The notes: generated by a model not told the origin, from the letters alone. Positions 36,601 to 44,771 are shown, counted from the stretch's first letter. The stretch is 64,000 bases of DNA from Actinokineospora globicatena (GCF_024171945.1 NZ_JAMTCR010000005.1:620001-684000), one strand, 5' to 3'. Numbers and translations are program-made.

Positions 36601-37032
36601 AGCAAGGACTTCTTCTACGGCCTGCAGCAGGGCAAGGAGTACGCCGTCGAGCTCGACCGCGGCGTGACGCTGCTGCTGGAGCTGGAGGCGGTGGCCGAGG
36701 CCGACGAGCGCGGCATGCGCACCGTGCTGGCCACCCTCAACGGCCAGCTGCGCCCGATCCAGGTCCGCGACCGCTCGGTGGCCGCCGACCTGCCCGCCGC
36801 GGAGAAGGCCGACCGGTCCAACGCCAACCACGTCGCCGCCCCGTTCGCGGGCGTGGTCACCCTCGCGGTGGCCGAGGGCGACGCGGTGGAGGCGGGCGCC
36901 ACCGTCGCCACCATCGAGGCGATGAAGATGGAGGCCGCGATCACCGCCCCCAAGGCGGGCACCGTGGGCAGGCTCGCGATCGGCGCCGTGCAGCAGGTCG
37001 AGGGCGGGGACCTGCTGGTGGTCCTGCGCTAG
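33658..37032 (+). CDS. pyc: Pyruvate carboxylase
   Basis: Anaplerotic, biotin-dependent carboxylation of pyruvate to oxaloacetate. The product is 1124 aa with all domains in order: biotin carboxylase (about 1-450; FVKAVAGGGGRGMRRVEEAG and EMNPRIQVEHTVTEEVT), carboxyltransferase (about 520-800; TDTTFRDAHQSLLATRVR and HLHTHDTAGG), and biotin carboxyl carrier (last 75 residues) with the biotinylated Lys1090 in EAMKMEA. ATG 33658 follows GCAGGAGG. Single-polypeptide form, of usual length for actinobacteria. A terminator follows. Confidence 0.97.
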   Translation: MFRKVLVANRGEIAIRAFRAGYELGAGTVAVFPYEDRNSPHRMKADEAYEIGAPGHPVRAYLSVEEIVKAATKAGADAVYPGYGFLSENPELAKACAEAGITFVGPDADILELTGNKARAIAAAREAGLPVLRSTAPSTDVDALLVAAEEIGFPIFVKAVAGGGGRGMRRVEEAGALRESLEAAMREAESAFGDSTVFLEQAVLDPRHIEVQILADGAGNVIHLYERDCSLQRRHQKVIEIAPAPNLDPALRDRICADAVAFARHIGYKNAGTVEFLLDTRGNHVFIEMNPRIQVEHTVTEEVTDVDLVQSQLRIASGETLADLGLTQDDIYLRGAALQCRITTEDPSKGFRPDTGMISAYRSPGGSGIRLDGGTAAGAEVSAHFDSMLVKLTCRGRDFAAAVRRAKRAVAEFRIRGVASNIPFLQAVLDDEDFVAGRVTTAFIEQRPHLLTARSSADRATRLLTYLADVTVNKPHGPRPHMIDPREKLPAVDLSTEPPAGTKQKLVELGPEGFARWMRENKRVGVTDTTFRDAHQSLLATRVRTKDLLAIAPHVARSTPELFSLECWGGATYDVALRFLAEDPWERLAALREAVPNLCLQMLLRGRNTVGYTPYPTEVTDAFVREATDTGIDIFRIFDALNDVEQMRPAIEAVRETGTAIAEVALCYTADLSNPAEQLYTLDYYLKLAEQIVGAGAHVLAVKDMAGLLRPPAAARLITALRKEFDLPVHLHTHDTAGGQLATYLAAIQSGVDAVDGAVASLSGTTSQPSLSAIVAATDYSDRETGLSLQAVSDLEPYWETVRRVYAPFEAGLPAPTGRVYHHEIPGGQLSNLRTQAVALGLGDRFEDIETIYAAADRMLGRLVKVTPSSKVVGDLALHLVGAGVDPKEFEADPGRFDIPDSVIGFLHGELGDPAGGWPEPFRSKALKGRPAPKGVAELTEADRTGLAEDRRATLNRLLFPGPTKEYLAHRDQYGDTSVLASKDFFYGLQQGKEYAVELDRGVTLLLELEAVAEADERGMRTVLATLNGQLRPIQVRDRSVAADLPAAEKADRSNANHVAAPFAGVVTLAVAEGDAVEAGATVATIEAMKMEAAITAPKAGTVGRLAIGAVQQVEGGDLLVVLR

Positions 37033-37046
37033 TCGAAACTGCCGGT

Positions 37047-37093
37047 CCGCACCCCACCGCACCCGTTGACGACAGCGGGGCGGTGGGGTGCGG
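37047..37093 (+). terminator. pyc terminator
   Basis: A perfect 14-bp stem, CCGCACCCCACCGC (37047-37060) with GCGGTGGGGTGCGG (37080-37093), and a 19-base loop, starting 15 bases after the pyc stop. The remainder of 37033-37334 shows no gene and no clear promoter. Confidence 0.7.
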
Positions 37094-37334
37094 CCTGTCC
37101 GGGAAACTACGTACCCGGCGCGTGAGCCTGCTCCCAGCGGGCCGGGAAAGCCCAGGCAGGCGGGCCCGCGACGGCTCGTCGACCGCCGTGGCGATGGAGG
37201 GCGAGCGTGCTGCCGAGTAGACATCAGGGGGTCGGGGTGCTGGTGCGGGTCGCCCGCTCCCAGCCCGTCGTGGACACATGGGGGTGGGCTGCGGCGTCGG
37301 GCGGCCCGCCAGCGGGTCCACCTAGGGTGGCTGG

Positions 37335-39638
37335 GTGGCCACTGGGGACGAGCTGACCGCGGCGCGGCGCGTTCCGGTCTCGACGTTCGTCGGCCGGGAC
37401 CGCGATCTGCGCGTGCTCGCCGAACGGGTGCGCGCCACCAGGATGCTGACCGTGCACGGCGCGGGCGGGGTCGGCAAGACCGAGCTGGTCCGCCGGATGG
37501 TCGTGGACTACCCGGCGCCGGTGCACTTCGCCGACCTGACCCAGGTGACCGACCCCGGTCTGCTCGTCACGGTAGTGGCCGAGTCCGTCGGGGTCCGCGA
37601 CCACTCCGCGCGGCCCCCGCTCGCCGCGCTGCTGGACCACTTCGGCGACCACGCGGCGTTGGTGGTGCTGGACAACTGCGAGCACGTGGCCGAGGCGGCC
37701 GCCGACCTGGCCACCGCGCTGCTGGCCGGTGCCCCCGCGCTGCGCGTGGTCGCCACCAGCCGGATCGGACCGCTGCACGTCCCGGGGGAGCGGCTATACC
37801 GGGTCGAGCCGCTCGCGGTGCCCGCCGAGGGCGCCACGCTGGAAGCGGTGCAGGCGACGGACTCGGTGCGGCTGCTGGTCGACCGGGCGTGCGAGGCCAC
37901 TCCGGACTTCGCGGTCACCGCGGCGAACCTGGCCGACGTGGTGCGGCTGGTGCGCAGGCTCGACGGCCTGCCGCTGGCCACCACCCTGGCCGCCGCCCGG
38001 CTGCGCACGCTGACCGTCGGCCAACTGGTCGGCCGGTTGGACACCGCGTTCTCCGTGCTGGCCTCGCACCGGCGCGACCTCGCCCCGCAGCACCGCGCGC
38101 TGGTCGTGGTCCTGGACTGCACCTACCGGCTCTGCGACGAGGCCGAACAGCTGGCCTGGGAGCGGTTGTCGGTGTTCGAGGCGGGCTTCGACCTCGACGC
38201 CGCCGAGGACGTCTGCGCCGACGGTGCCGCGATCACCCGGGACCAGGTGCTGGACCTGGTGGACGGTCTCATCCAGAAGTCGGTGCTCGACGTCTGCGGC
38301 GGCGACGGCGGTGTCGCCCGGTACCGGATGCTGGAGACGACGCGCCAGTACGCCACCGAGCGCTTGGCGGAGCGCGGCGAGACCAAGGCGGTGCGGGACC
38401 GGCACCTGCACCACTACCACGACTTCGCCACCACGGCGGCGGGCAAGTGGTTCGCGCCGGGGGAACGGGAACTGCACTGGGTCAACCGCGCGGTCGCCGA
38501 GTTCGCGAACCTGCGCTCGGCCATGCAGTACGGCAGCGACACCGGCGGCGAGACAGCGGTAACCGGCCTGGGGATAGCGGCGGCGTTGGCGAACGTCCGC
38601 GTGTGGTTCTTCCGCGGCACGATCCGCGAGGGATACCACTGGCTCAACCAGTTACTCGCGGTGCAGCCGCCGTCGTCGCCGCTAGGACCGCGCGTGGAGG
38701 CCGCGGTCAACGCGTGCTGGATCGCGGTTTGCATGGGGGACAAGGCGCGCGCGGACGCGGCTCTTGCCCGCTGTCAGGCTCTAGCGCCGCGCGACCCCGC
38801 CACCGCGTTCGCCGAGGGCACCCACCGCCTCGTCATCAACGGCGACGCTGCTGCCATCCACCAACTCGCCCGCGCCAGGCAAGAACTGTCCGCCGCGGGC
38901 CGCCGCGGCGCCGCGCACATGGCAGGCCTGTTCTGGGGCATGGCCACCGCGTTCCTCGGCGACCGCACCCAGGCCCGCGCGGTCAGCGCCGAGATCCACA
39001 CCGAGGCCGCCGCCCACGGCGCCGCCTGGGCCACCAGCTGGACCCGCTGGGTCCAGGCCCTCACCGAACTCCGCCACGGCTCCCCGACCCGCGCCGTCGC
39101 CCTGTTCCGCCAGTCCCTCACCGAACAGCGCTCCTGGGACGAGCGCTGGGGCGCGGTCTGGAGCGTCCACGGCATCGCCTGGTCCCTCACCGCCGCGGGC
39201 GACCACCCCCGAGCCACCCAGGTCCTCGGCGTCAGCCACACCCTCCGCGCCACCACCGGCGTCCAGATCATCGCCATGATCCCCTTCGGGGAAGTCCACG
39301 CGGAGGTGGAACGGCAGTGCTTGCGCGCGCTCGGGATTGACCGGTACCGGAGCGTTTTCGCTTCTGGGGCGGAGCTGGCGTTGGCTGAGGGACAGGCGGT
39401 GGCACTGGGGGAGGCGTCTACTGTGGACGATCCTTGGCTGGAGATCACTGCCCGGGAACGGGAGGTGGCTGAGTTGGCTGCTCAGGGGTTGAGCAATCGG
39501 GAGATCGCTGAGCTGCTGCGGATTGGGGTCCGGACTGTGGAGACGCATGTTCGGCGGTTGCTGCCGAAGTTGGGGTTGCGTAGACGTGCGCAGCTGCCGC
39601 GCTGGTTCGCCGACCACACACGGCCCCGGACGGCGTGA
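37335..39638 (+). CDS. Large ATPase transcriptional regulator, LuxR C-terminal HTH
   Basis: A 767-aa STAND-type regulator. The N-terminal P-loop ATPase has Walker A HGAGGVGKTELVRR (Lys48) and a Walker B-like ALVVLDNCEHVAEAA. A long helical-repeat middle (about 350-690, TPR-like) follows. The LuxR helix-turn-helix at the C-terminus is ITAREREVAELAAQGLSNRE with the recognition segment RTVETHVRRLLPKLGL. GTG 37335. Such regulators often serve accessory or secondary-metabolite genes, but no biosynthetic cluster adjoins this one; its target is unknown. From about 39350 to the stop the third-position GC is visibly lower than in the rest of the gene, possibly marking a domain join. Confidence 0.9.
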   Translation: MATGDELTAARRVPVSTFVGRDRDLRVLAERVRATRMLTVHGAGGVGKTELVRRMVVDYPAPVHFADLTQVTDPGLLVTVVAESVGVRDHSARPPLAALLDHFGDHAALVVLDNCEHVAEAAADLATALLAGAPALRVVATSRIGPLHVPGERLYRVEPLAVPAEGATLEAVQATDSVRLLVDRACEATPDFAVTAANLADVVRLVRRLDGLPLATTLAAARLRTLTVGQLVGRLDTAFSVLASHRRDLAPQHRALVVVLDCTYRLCDEAEQLAWERLSVFEAGFDLDAAEDVCADGAAITRDQVLDLVDGLIQKSVLDVCGGDGGVARYRMLETTRQYATERLAERGETKAVRDRHLHHYHDFATTAAGKWFAPGERELHWVNRAVAEFANLRSAMQYGSDTGGETAVTGLGIAAALANVRVWFFRGTIREGYHWLNQLLAVQPPSSPLGPRVEAAVNACWIAVCMGDKARADAALARCQALAPRDPATAFAEGTHRLVINGDAAAIHQLARARQELSAAGRRGAAHMAGLFWGMATAFLGDRTQARAVSAEIHTEAAAHGAAWATSWTRWVQALTELRHGSPTRAVALFRQSLTEQRSWDERWGAVWSVHGIAWSLTAAGDHPRATQVLGVSHTLRATTGVQIIAMIPFGEVHAEVERQCLRALGIDRYRSVFASGAELALAEGQAVALGEASTVDDPWLEITAREREVAELAAQGLSNREIAELLRIGVRTVETHVRRLLPKLGLRRRAQLPRWFADHTRPRTA

Positions 39639-39658
39639 GGTTGGGGCGCCGGTCGTGT

Positions 39659-39686
39659 TTGTCCACATGGGGTGGAGTTGTCCACA
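39659..39686 (+). promoter_or_regulatory. Paired DnaA-box-like motifs
   Basis: TTGTCCACA at 39659-39667 and again at 39678-39686, separated by exactly 10 bases. The nonamer equals the DnaA-box consensus established for Streptomyces and mycobacteria. The pair is not near dnaA or an origin in this window. It could bind DnaA as a titration or reactivation site, or be a chance or repeat-associated motif; the same spacing recurs at 48083-48110. Confidence 0.5.
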
Positions 39687-39867
39687 GGCTCGAACTTCAG
39701 CCTCTCTCGCCCGGGCTTTCCCTGGGTAGGCTGTGTATTCGGGGGTCTTTGGGGCGGGTTGATCTTGCGGCAGTGCGTTGAGCTGGGGGAAGTCCGGGTG
39801 TCGTGCCTCCGCTTCGCTGCGGTGGACGCCTCGGCTGCGCCATCGGATTGACGCGAGTTTCGAGCGA

Positions 39868-40000
39868 AGCTCGATGGGGCGAACTTGTTTTGTGCGGGGC
39901 CCCTGAACCACCCGTGGCAGGACCGCAAAGCATGGCCCTGTCCGCTACCGACGCTACGGGTGGTCCTCCCCCACACAAAACAAGTCCACCCCATCGAGCT
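39868..40000 (+). repeat. Dispersed long palindromic element, copy B
   Basis: The left arm (39868-39899) starts AGCTCGATGGGGC and includes ACTTGTTTTGTGC. The right arm (39968-40000) includes CACAAAACAAGT and ends CCATCGAGCT. About 29 of 32 arm positions are complementary. Inside, ACCACCCGT (39907-39915) pairs perfectly with ACGGGTGGT near 39955-39963, so nearly the whole 133 bases could fold into one long hairpin. It matches 1371-1519 in the opposite orientation. No transposase gene and no obvious target-site duplication are seen. Confidence 0.75.
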
Positions 40001-40218
40001 GGCCTGGCACCAGCGCCCTCGTGGAGCGGAGGGCGGCCAACGTCGTCGGCGGGCGTCTTGGGCCAACGTCGTCGGGTCTAAGCCAGTCGTCGGTGGTGGG
40101 CTGGACTTGGGCGTGGGGACTTGGTGGGGCGGGGGTGGTCAAACCCGGCGGGGTTGGTGGGGCGGGGGTGTGGCCAGGCCCGTCTGGGTTGGTGGAGCGG
40201 GGTGGCCAGGCGTGGGGG

Positions 40219-42306
40219 TTAGTCGGGCCAGCTGGGGTTGGAGGTGATGACGGTGAGGCGTTGGGTGGCGCGGGTTAGGGCGACGTAGAGGGTTCTGGGG
40301 CCGGTTGAGGATTCGCGGATGAGGTCCTCTGGTTCCACCAGGACTACCGCGTCGTATTCGAGGCCCTTGGATTCGAGGCCGTCGACCACGCGGACGCGGG
40401 GGTTGGCGAGGGTCTCGGCGGCGGTGCGGAGGGTTTCGACTCGGCTGGTGGAGGTGATGATGCCGACGGTGCCGTCTACCTCGGACAGGAGGTCCTGGGC
40501 GGCCTTCACCGCTGACTCGGTCAGGGCGGTGGTGACCAGGATCGTCGGGTCGACGCCGGTGGAGCGGACGGCGTGGGGGAGTTGGTCGGGGGTGGCGACG
40601 TCGCGGACGACCTTGCCCGCGAGGTCGAAGATCTCCGCTGAGTTGCGGTAGTTGGTGCGCAGACCGAAGCGGCGGCGTTGGGTGCGGGGGCCGCCGAAGG
40701 CGGTGTCCATGGCCTGGCGGGCCTCGGCGGGGTCGGGCCAGGAGCTCTGCACCGGGTCGCCGACGACGGTCCAGCTGGCGTACTTGCCGCGGCGGCCGAC
40801 CATGCGCCACTGCATGGGGGACAGGTCCTGGGCCTCGTCGACGACGATGTGGGAGTACTCGTCGTAGTCCTGGCGGCGGCCACTGGCGACCGAGACCGGG
40901 GCGAACGGGTCGTGGTCCACCCGCCTGCGGCGCTTCGGGGGCCTGCCGAGGAGCACGCGCAGTTCGTCGAGCAGCGCGATGTCGGCCACCGACCAGCCCG
41001 GCTCGGCGAACGAGTCGGCCAGCATGTCCACTTCGGACCGGGTGAGGGCGCGGCCAGCGGCGCGGGCCAGGACCTTGCGGTCGGCGAGCGCGCGCAACGC
41101 CTCGGCCGGGGACTGCAGCAGCCACCACACCACGACGAACCGGTGGAAATCGATGCGCTCGCCGATGTCGCGCACCAGCTCGGCGCGCTTGACCGGGTAA
41201 TCCTCGTAGGAGTCCGCCTTGCGCCACAGGGCTTCCAGCAGCGCCTCGGCGGCGTCCACCCGCGACGCGTTCGGCGGCCTGCGGCCGTTGTGCACCGCGG
41301 CGCGCACCGCGGCCAGGTCGCGGGCCTCCAGCTTGAGGACCTCGCCCCGGTACATGATGCGCAGCTCCGTCGGGGCACCCACCGGGGCCTCGCGGATGGC
41401 GCGCTTGAGGATCCGGCGCATCCGCAGCGACCCCTTGATCGCCGCCACCGGCGCCGGGTCCACCCTGGTCGCCGCCGCCCCGTCGAGCAGGTCCGACAAC
41501 GACCGCAGCTCCACGTTGTCCTCGCCCATCGACGGCAGGACCCGGGAGATGTACGAGGTGAACGCGGGGGAGGGGCCGACCACCAGCACGCCGGTGCCGC
41601 CCATCCGCCGCCGGTCGCGGTAGAGCAGGTACGCCACCCGGTGCAGCGCCACCGCCGTCTTGCCGGTGCCCGGACCGCCGGTGATCTCGGTGACCCCGCG
41701 CCACGGCGCCCGGATCGCCTCGTCCTGCTCCTTCTGGATGGTGGCCACGATGTCGCGCATGTTCTCGCCGCGGGCCCGGGTCAGGCTCGCGATCAACGCG
41801 CCCTCGCCGACCACCGGCATCGTGTCGAGCCTGCTCTCCGGCATCAGCAGGTCGTCGTCGATGTCGACCACCGACTGCCCCGTCGAGCGGATCACCCTGC
41901 GCCGGATCACCTGCATCGGCATCTCGGCGGTGGCCTGGTAGAACGGCGCCGCGGCAGGCGCGCGCCAGTCGGTCACCAGGTTCTCGAAGTCCCCGTCGCG
42001 CACCCCGAGCCGCCCCACGTACTGCGTCTCGCCGTCGGTGCTGTCCAACCGGCCGAACACCAGGCCCTCGTGCTCGGCGTCGAGCGTGCGCAGGATCTGG
42101 GTGGCGTGGCGGACCATCACGTCCCGCTCGAAGAGCATCGCGGCCTGCTCGAACACGGCCTCGTTGCGCGCGCCGTGGGCGAGCTCGTCGCCCCGGACGC
42201 GCATGGCCTCCGCCTCGTGGCGCATCTCGGCGACGCGGGCGTAGACGATGTCGACGTGCTTCTGCTCGACCGCGATCTCGGCCTCTCTCACAGAGGTTTC
42301 CGACAC
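40219..42306 (-). CDS. HelD-family RNA polymerase-recycling ATPase (HelR-like)
   Basis: A UvrD-like superfamily 1 ATPase of 695 aa. Residues 1-75 form the coiled-coil arm typical of HelD, then FGRLDSTDGETQYVGRLGVRD. Walker A is ITGGPGTGKTAVALHR (Lys216), the Walker B motif is VVDEAQDLSPMQWRM, and LYVALTRATQRL is motif VI. Actinobacterial (class II) HelD proteins release stalled RNA polymerase, and HelR members confer rifamycin tolerance; that role is by family. No rifamycin-associated element is seen upstream. It is transcribed alone, beside repeat copy B. Confidence 0.92.
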   Translation of the reverse strand: MSETSVREAEIAVEQKHVDIVYARVAEMRHEAEAMRVRGDELAHGARNEAVFEQAAMLFERDVMVRHATQILRTLDAEHEGLVFGRLDSTDGETQYVGRLGVRDGDFENLVTDWRAPAAAPFYQATAEMPMQVIRRRVIRSTGQSVVDIDDDLLMPESRLDTMPVVGEGALIASLTRARGENMRDIVATIQKEQDEAIRAPWRGVTEITGGPGTGKTAVALHRVAYLLYRDRRRMGGTGVLVVGPSPAFTSYISRVLPSMGEDNVELRSLSDLLDGAAATRVDPAPVAAIKGSLRMRRILKRAIREAPVGAPTELRIMYRGEVLKLEARDLAAVRAAVHNGRRPPNASRVDAAEALLEALWRKADSYEDYPVKRAELVRDIGERIDFHRFVVVWWLLQSPAEALRALADRKVLARAAGRALTRSEVDMLADSFAEPGWSVADIALLDELRVLLGRPPKRRRRVDHDPFAPVSVASGRRQDYDEYSHIVVDEAQDLSPMQWRMVGRRGKYASWTVVGDPVQSSWPDPAEARQAMDTAFGGPRTQRRRFGLRTNYRNSAEIFDLAGKVVRDVATPDQLPHAVRSTGVDPTILVTTALTESAVKAAQDLLSEVDGTVGIITSTSRVETLRTAAETLANPRVRVVDGLESKGLEYDAVVLVEPEDLIRESSTGPRTLYVALTRATQRLTVITSNPSWPD

Positions 42307-42507
42307 GCAGCGCTCCCGGGGTGTTCTTCGGACGGAAGAGTGAGATTACGCGTTCGCGTGCGCGGGTGAATCGGTCGCCGGGTGGATGTGCTGTGCCTCA
42401 CCCGCCCACCCGCCCTCTGCCTCACCCGCCCACCCGCCCCACCCGCCGGGTACCCAACCCCCACCCTGGTCCGGTGTGCCCGCGCGGCGGTCGGGCACCA
42501 TGGCCCG

Positions 42508-43065
42508 GTGACCAGGATCGTGGCGGGCGTCGCTGGGGGCCGCAGGCTGGCCGTGCCGCCCAAGGGGACCCGCCCCACCGCCGACCGCGTGCGCGAGGCC
42601 CTGTTCAGCGCGCTCGCCGCCGCCGTCGACCTGGACGGGGCCAGGGTGCTCGACCTGTACGCGGGCTCCGGCGCGCTCGGCCTCGAGGCCCTGTCCCGGG
42701 GCGCCGCGCTGGTCACGCTGGTCGAGCACGACCGCAACGCCGTCGCCGTGCTGCGCCGCAACGCCGCGACCGTCGCGCTGCCCGGCGTCGACATCCGGGC
42801 CTCCCGGGTGGACCGCGTGCTCGCCGACCCGCCCGCCCTGCCCTACGACCTGGTCTTCGCCGACCCGCCGTACGCGCTCGACGACGACGAACTGGCGGGC
42901 GTGCTCGCCGCGCTCACGGTGGGCTGGCTCAGCCCGGATGCCACTGTCGTGGTGGAGCGGTCCACACGGTCAGGTGACCCGAAGTGGCCGTCCGCACTGG
43001 CCGCCACCCGCTCGCGCCGCTACGGCGAGACCACTCTGCACTGGGCGTCGCACGAGCCCGCGTGA
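42508..43065 (+). CDS. rsmD: 16S rRNA (guanine(966)-N(2))-methyltransferase
   Basis: Methylates G966 of 16S rRNA. The product is 185 aa. SAM-binding motif I is VLDLYAGSGALGLEAL, and the catalytic motif is FADPPYAL. TRIVAGVAGGRRLAVPPKGT and RPTADRVREALFSAL are the conserved N-terminus. GTG 42508 gives this start; the upstream open frame is Pro/Thr low-complexity. coaD follows 52 bases after the stop, the usual rsmD-coaD pair. Confidence 0.95.
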   Translation: MTRIVAGVAGGRRLAVPPKGTRPTADRVREALFSALAAAVDLDGARVLDLYAGSGALGLEALSRGAALVTLVEHDRNAVAVLRRNAATVALPGVDIRASRVDRVLADPPALPYDLVFADPPYALDDDELAGVLAALTVGWLSPDATVVVERSTRSGDPKWPSALAATRSRRYGETTLHWASHEPA

Positions 43066-43117
43066 GCGCCGCGACAGCGCCCGGTCGCACGCCCGTCCGG
43101 CTGCTACGGTCCGGATC

Positions 43118-43612
43118 ATGACGCGCGCGGTCTGCCCCGGCTCCTACGACCCGCCCACCAACGGCCACCTCGACATCATCGAGCGCTGCGCCGCCCTGTT
43201 CGACGAGGTGGTGGTCGCCGTCATGATCAACAAGAGCAAGCGCGGCCTGTTCACCGTGGACGAGCGGCTGGCGCTGCTGGCCGAGACCGCCGCGCACCTG
43301 CCCAACGTGCGGGTCGACTCCTGGCACGGGCTGCTGGTCGACTACTGCCGCGCGCACGACGTCCAGGCCATCGTCAAGGGCCTGCGGGCGGTCAGCGACT
43401 TCGACTACGAGCTGCAGATGGCCCAGATGAACCAGGGCCTCACCGGCGTGGAGACCATGTTCATGCCGACCAAGCCGCTCAACAGCTTCCTGTCCAGCTC
43501 CCTGGTCAAGGAGGTGGCCACCTACGGCGGCGACGTCGCCCACCTGCTGCCGCCCACCGTGCACAAGCGACTCCTGGCCCGCCTCGCCGAGAACCGCGAA
43601 GCTGCCGGTTGA
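43118..43612 (+). CDS. coaD: Phosphopantetheine adenylyltransferase
   Basis: Fourth step of coenzyme A synthesis. The product is 164 aa. CPGSYDPPTNGHLDIIERCA carries the HxGH-type nucleotide site (here TNGH) and NSFLSSSLVKEVA the second signature. It is SYDPPTNGH where most have SFDPxTxGH, a conservative variation. ATG 43118. The usual order rsmD-coaD is kept. Confidence 0.96.
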   Translation: MTRAVCPGSYDPPTNGHLDIIERCAALFDEVVVAVMINKSKRGLFTVDERLALLAETAAHLPNVRVDSWHGLLVDYCRAHDVQAIVKGLRAVSDFDYELQMAQMNQGLTGVETMFMPTKPLNSFLSSSLVKEVATYGGDVAHLLPPTVHKRLLARLAENREAAG

Positions 43613-43690
43613 TCCAGGGCCCTCCACGTCCCGTGCCAACTGGGGAACGATGCCGGGTGGGGACGAGGGGGCGGGTGGCGGGGGAGAGTG

Positions 43691-44137
43691 TTACAACGGC
43701 AGCTTCATGCCTACGTGGCTCGCGACGAAACCGAGGCGTTCGTAGAAGCGGTGTGCGTCCTTACGAGAGACGTCTGTGGTCAGTTGCACCAGGATCGCGC
43801 CGCGCTCGCGGGCCTCCTCGACCGCCCACTCGATCAACGCCTGGCCCAGCCCGCTGCCTCGGTGCGCTGAGTGAACACGCACTCCCTCGATCGTGGCGCG
43901 CGTCGCGCCCACTCGGGAGAGCCCGGGGGTGAAGGTCAACTGCAGCGTGCCGACCACCCCGCCGTCCGCCTCGGCCACCACCAGCACCTGCCGCTCGTCC
44001 GCCGCGATCTCGGCGAACGCCTCGTCGTAGCGGGGATCACCGGGGCTCTCGCGGGCCGCGCCGAGCGGGTCGTCGGCGAGCATGGCCACGATCGCGGGGA
44101 CGTCCTCGGCGCGGGCGGGGCGGATGAGCACGTTCAC
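43691..44137 (-). CDS. GNAT-family N-acetyltransferase
   Basis: About 148 aa. The acetyl-CoA binding segment is VRVHSAHRGSGLGQALIEWA and the C-terminus RKDAHRFYERLGFVASHVGM is typical. The start is uncertain: GTG 44137 (MNVLIRPARAEDV) is likely; GTG 44131 and TTG 44149 are alternatives. It lies convergent to coaD and divergent from the ribonuclease gene. Substrate unknown. Confidence 0.85.
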   Translation of the reverse strand: MNVLIRPARAEDVPAIVAMLADDPLGAARESPGDPRYDEAFAEIAADERQVLVVAEADGGVVGTLQLTFTPGLSRVGATRATIEGVRVHSAHRGSGLGQALIEWAVEEARERGAILVQLTTDVSRKDAHRFYERLGFVASHVGMKLPL

Positions 44138-44203
44138 AGCCTGCCACAACCGGGTTCACGCCACCGACAGCCGATGCTCACCTGATCGAGTTACGTTCCG
44201 TGA

Positions 44204-44632
44204 ATGAGCAACCTCGCTGTGCAGTCTGCCAAGTCCAAGGGCGCCACCGCCTTGCTCGCCGTCATCCTGGCCGCGCTGGGCGTCTTCGGGGTCTCGACGG
44301 CCCCGAGCGCGGCGGCCGCCACCCAGGCGCAGCCCGCGTGCGGCAACACGTCCACCTACACCCGCGTCGCCCTGTCGAGCCTGCCGTCGCAGGCCACCGA
44401 CACCTACCGCCTCATCCGGTCCGGCGGCCCGTTCCCCTACCCGCAGGACGGCACCGTCTTCCAGAACCGCGAGCGGATCCTGCCCGCCTGCGCGACCGGC
44501 TACTACCACGAGTACACGGTCAAGACCCCCGGCTCGTCGACCAGGGGCGCCCGCCGCATCGTCACCGGCAACGGCGGCGAGTACTTCTACACCGCCGACC
44601 ACTACGCCTCCTTCCGCCTGATCACCTTCTGA
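44204..44632 (+). CDS. Secreted guanyl-specific ribonuclease, RNase Sa-like
   Basis: A 142-aa exported protein: signal peptide 1-38 (TALLAVILAALGVFGVSTAP, then SAAAA) and a mature domain closely like Streptomyces RNase Sa (barnase superfamily). VALSSLPSQATDTYRLI, GGPFPYPQDGTVFQNRE and GYYHEYTVKTPG align directly. Catalytic residues are Glu103, Arg114, Arg118 and His133 (in ADHYASFRL). The Cys pair is at 46 and 95, not the terminal pair of RNase Sa, so the disulfide would differ. ATG 44204. No barstar-like inhibitor is adjacent, as expected if the enzyme is active only outside the cell. Confidence 0.88.
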   Translation: MSNLAVQSAKSKGATALLAVILAALGVFGVSTAPSAAAATQAQPACGNTSTYTRVALSSLPSQATDTYRLIRSGGPFPYPQDGTVFQNRERILPACATGYYHEYTVKTPGSSTRGARRIVTGNGGEYFYTADHYASFRLITF

Positions 44633-44771
44633 TCAACGGGCGCGGACCCGGGGGACGGGGCTGTCGGGGGACACGCCGGCGGTCACGTCCCCCGAGGTCC
44701 CGCGCCGAGCGGGCAGAATCTCCGCGTGGGGGCCTGTCGTGCCCGTACGGCGACCGGGCGGAGGAGGAGTC

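Larger units (their letters stand above)
39639..40218. other. Non-coding interval with DnaA-box-like pair and repeat copy B
   Basis: A 580-base gap between the LuxR regulator and HelD without a credible gene. In order it holds a pair of TTGTCCACA motifs (39659-39686), a stretch from about 39800 that matches the minus-strand sequence of 1230-1600, the palindrome itself (39868-40000), and a G/T-rich run (40040-40200) rich in GGGG and TTGG words. Confidence 0.6.

Noticed and set aside
33541..37224. A 1227-codon open frame opposite pyc
   Set aside because: Same reason: an antisense shadow produced by high third-position GC of pyruvate carboxylase.
40020..40200. G/T-rich run as a possible small gene after repeat copy B
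   Set aside because: Frames are Gly/Val/Trp-rich without recognisable structure, and no ribosome site precedes them.
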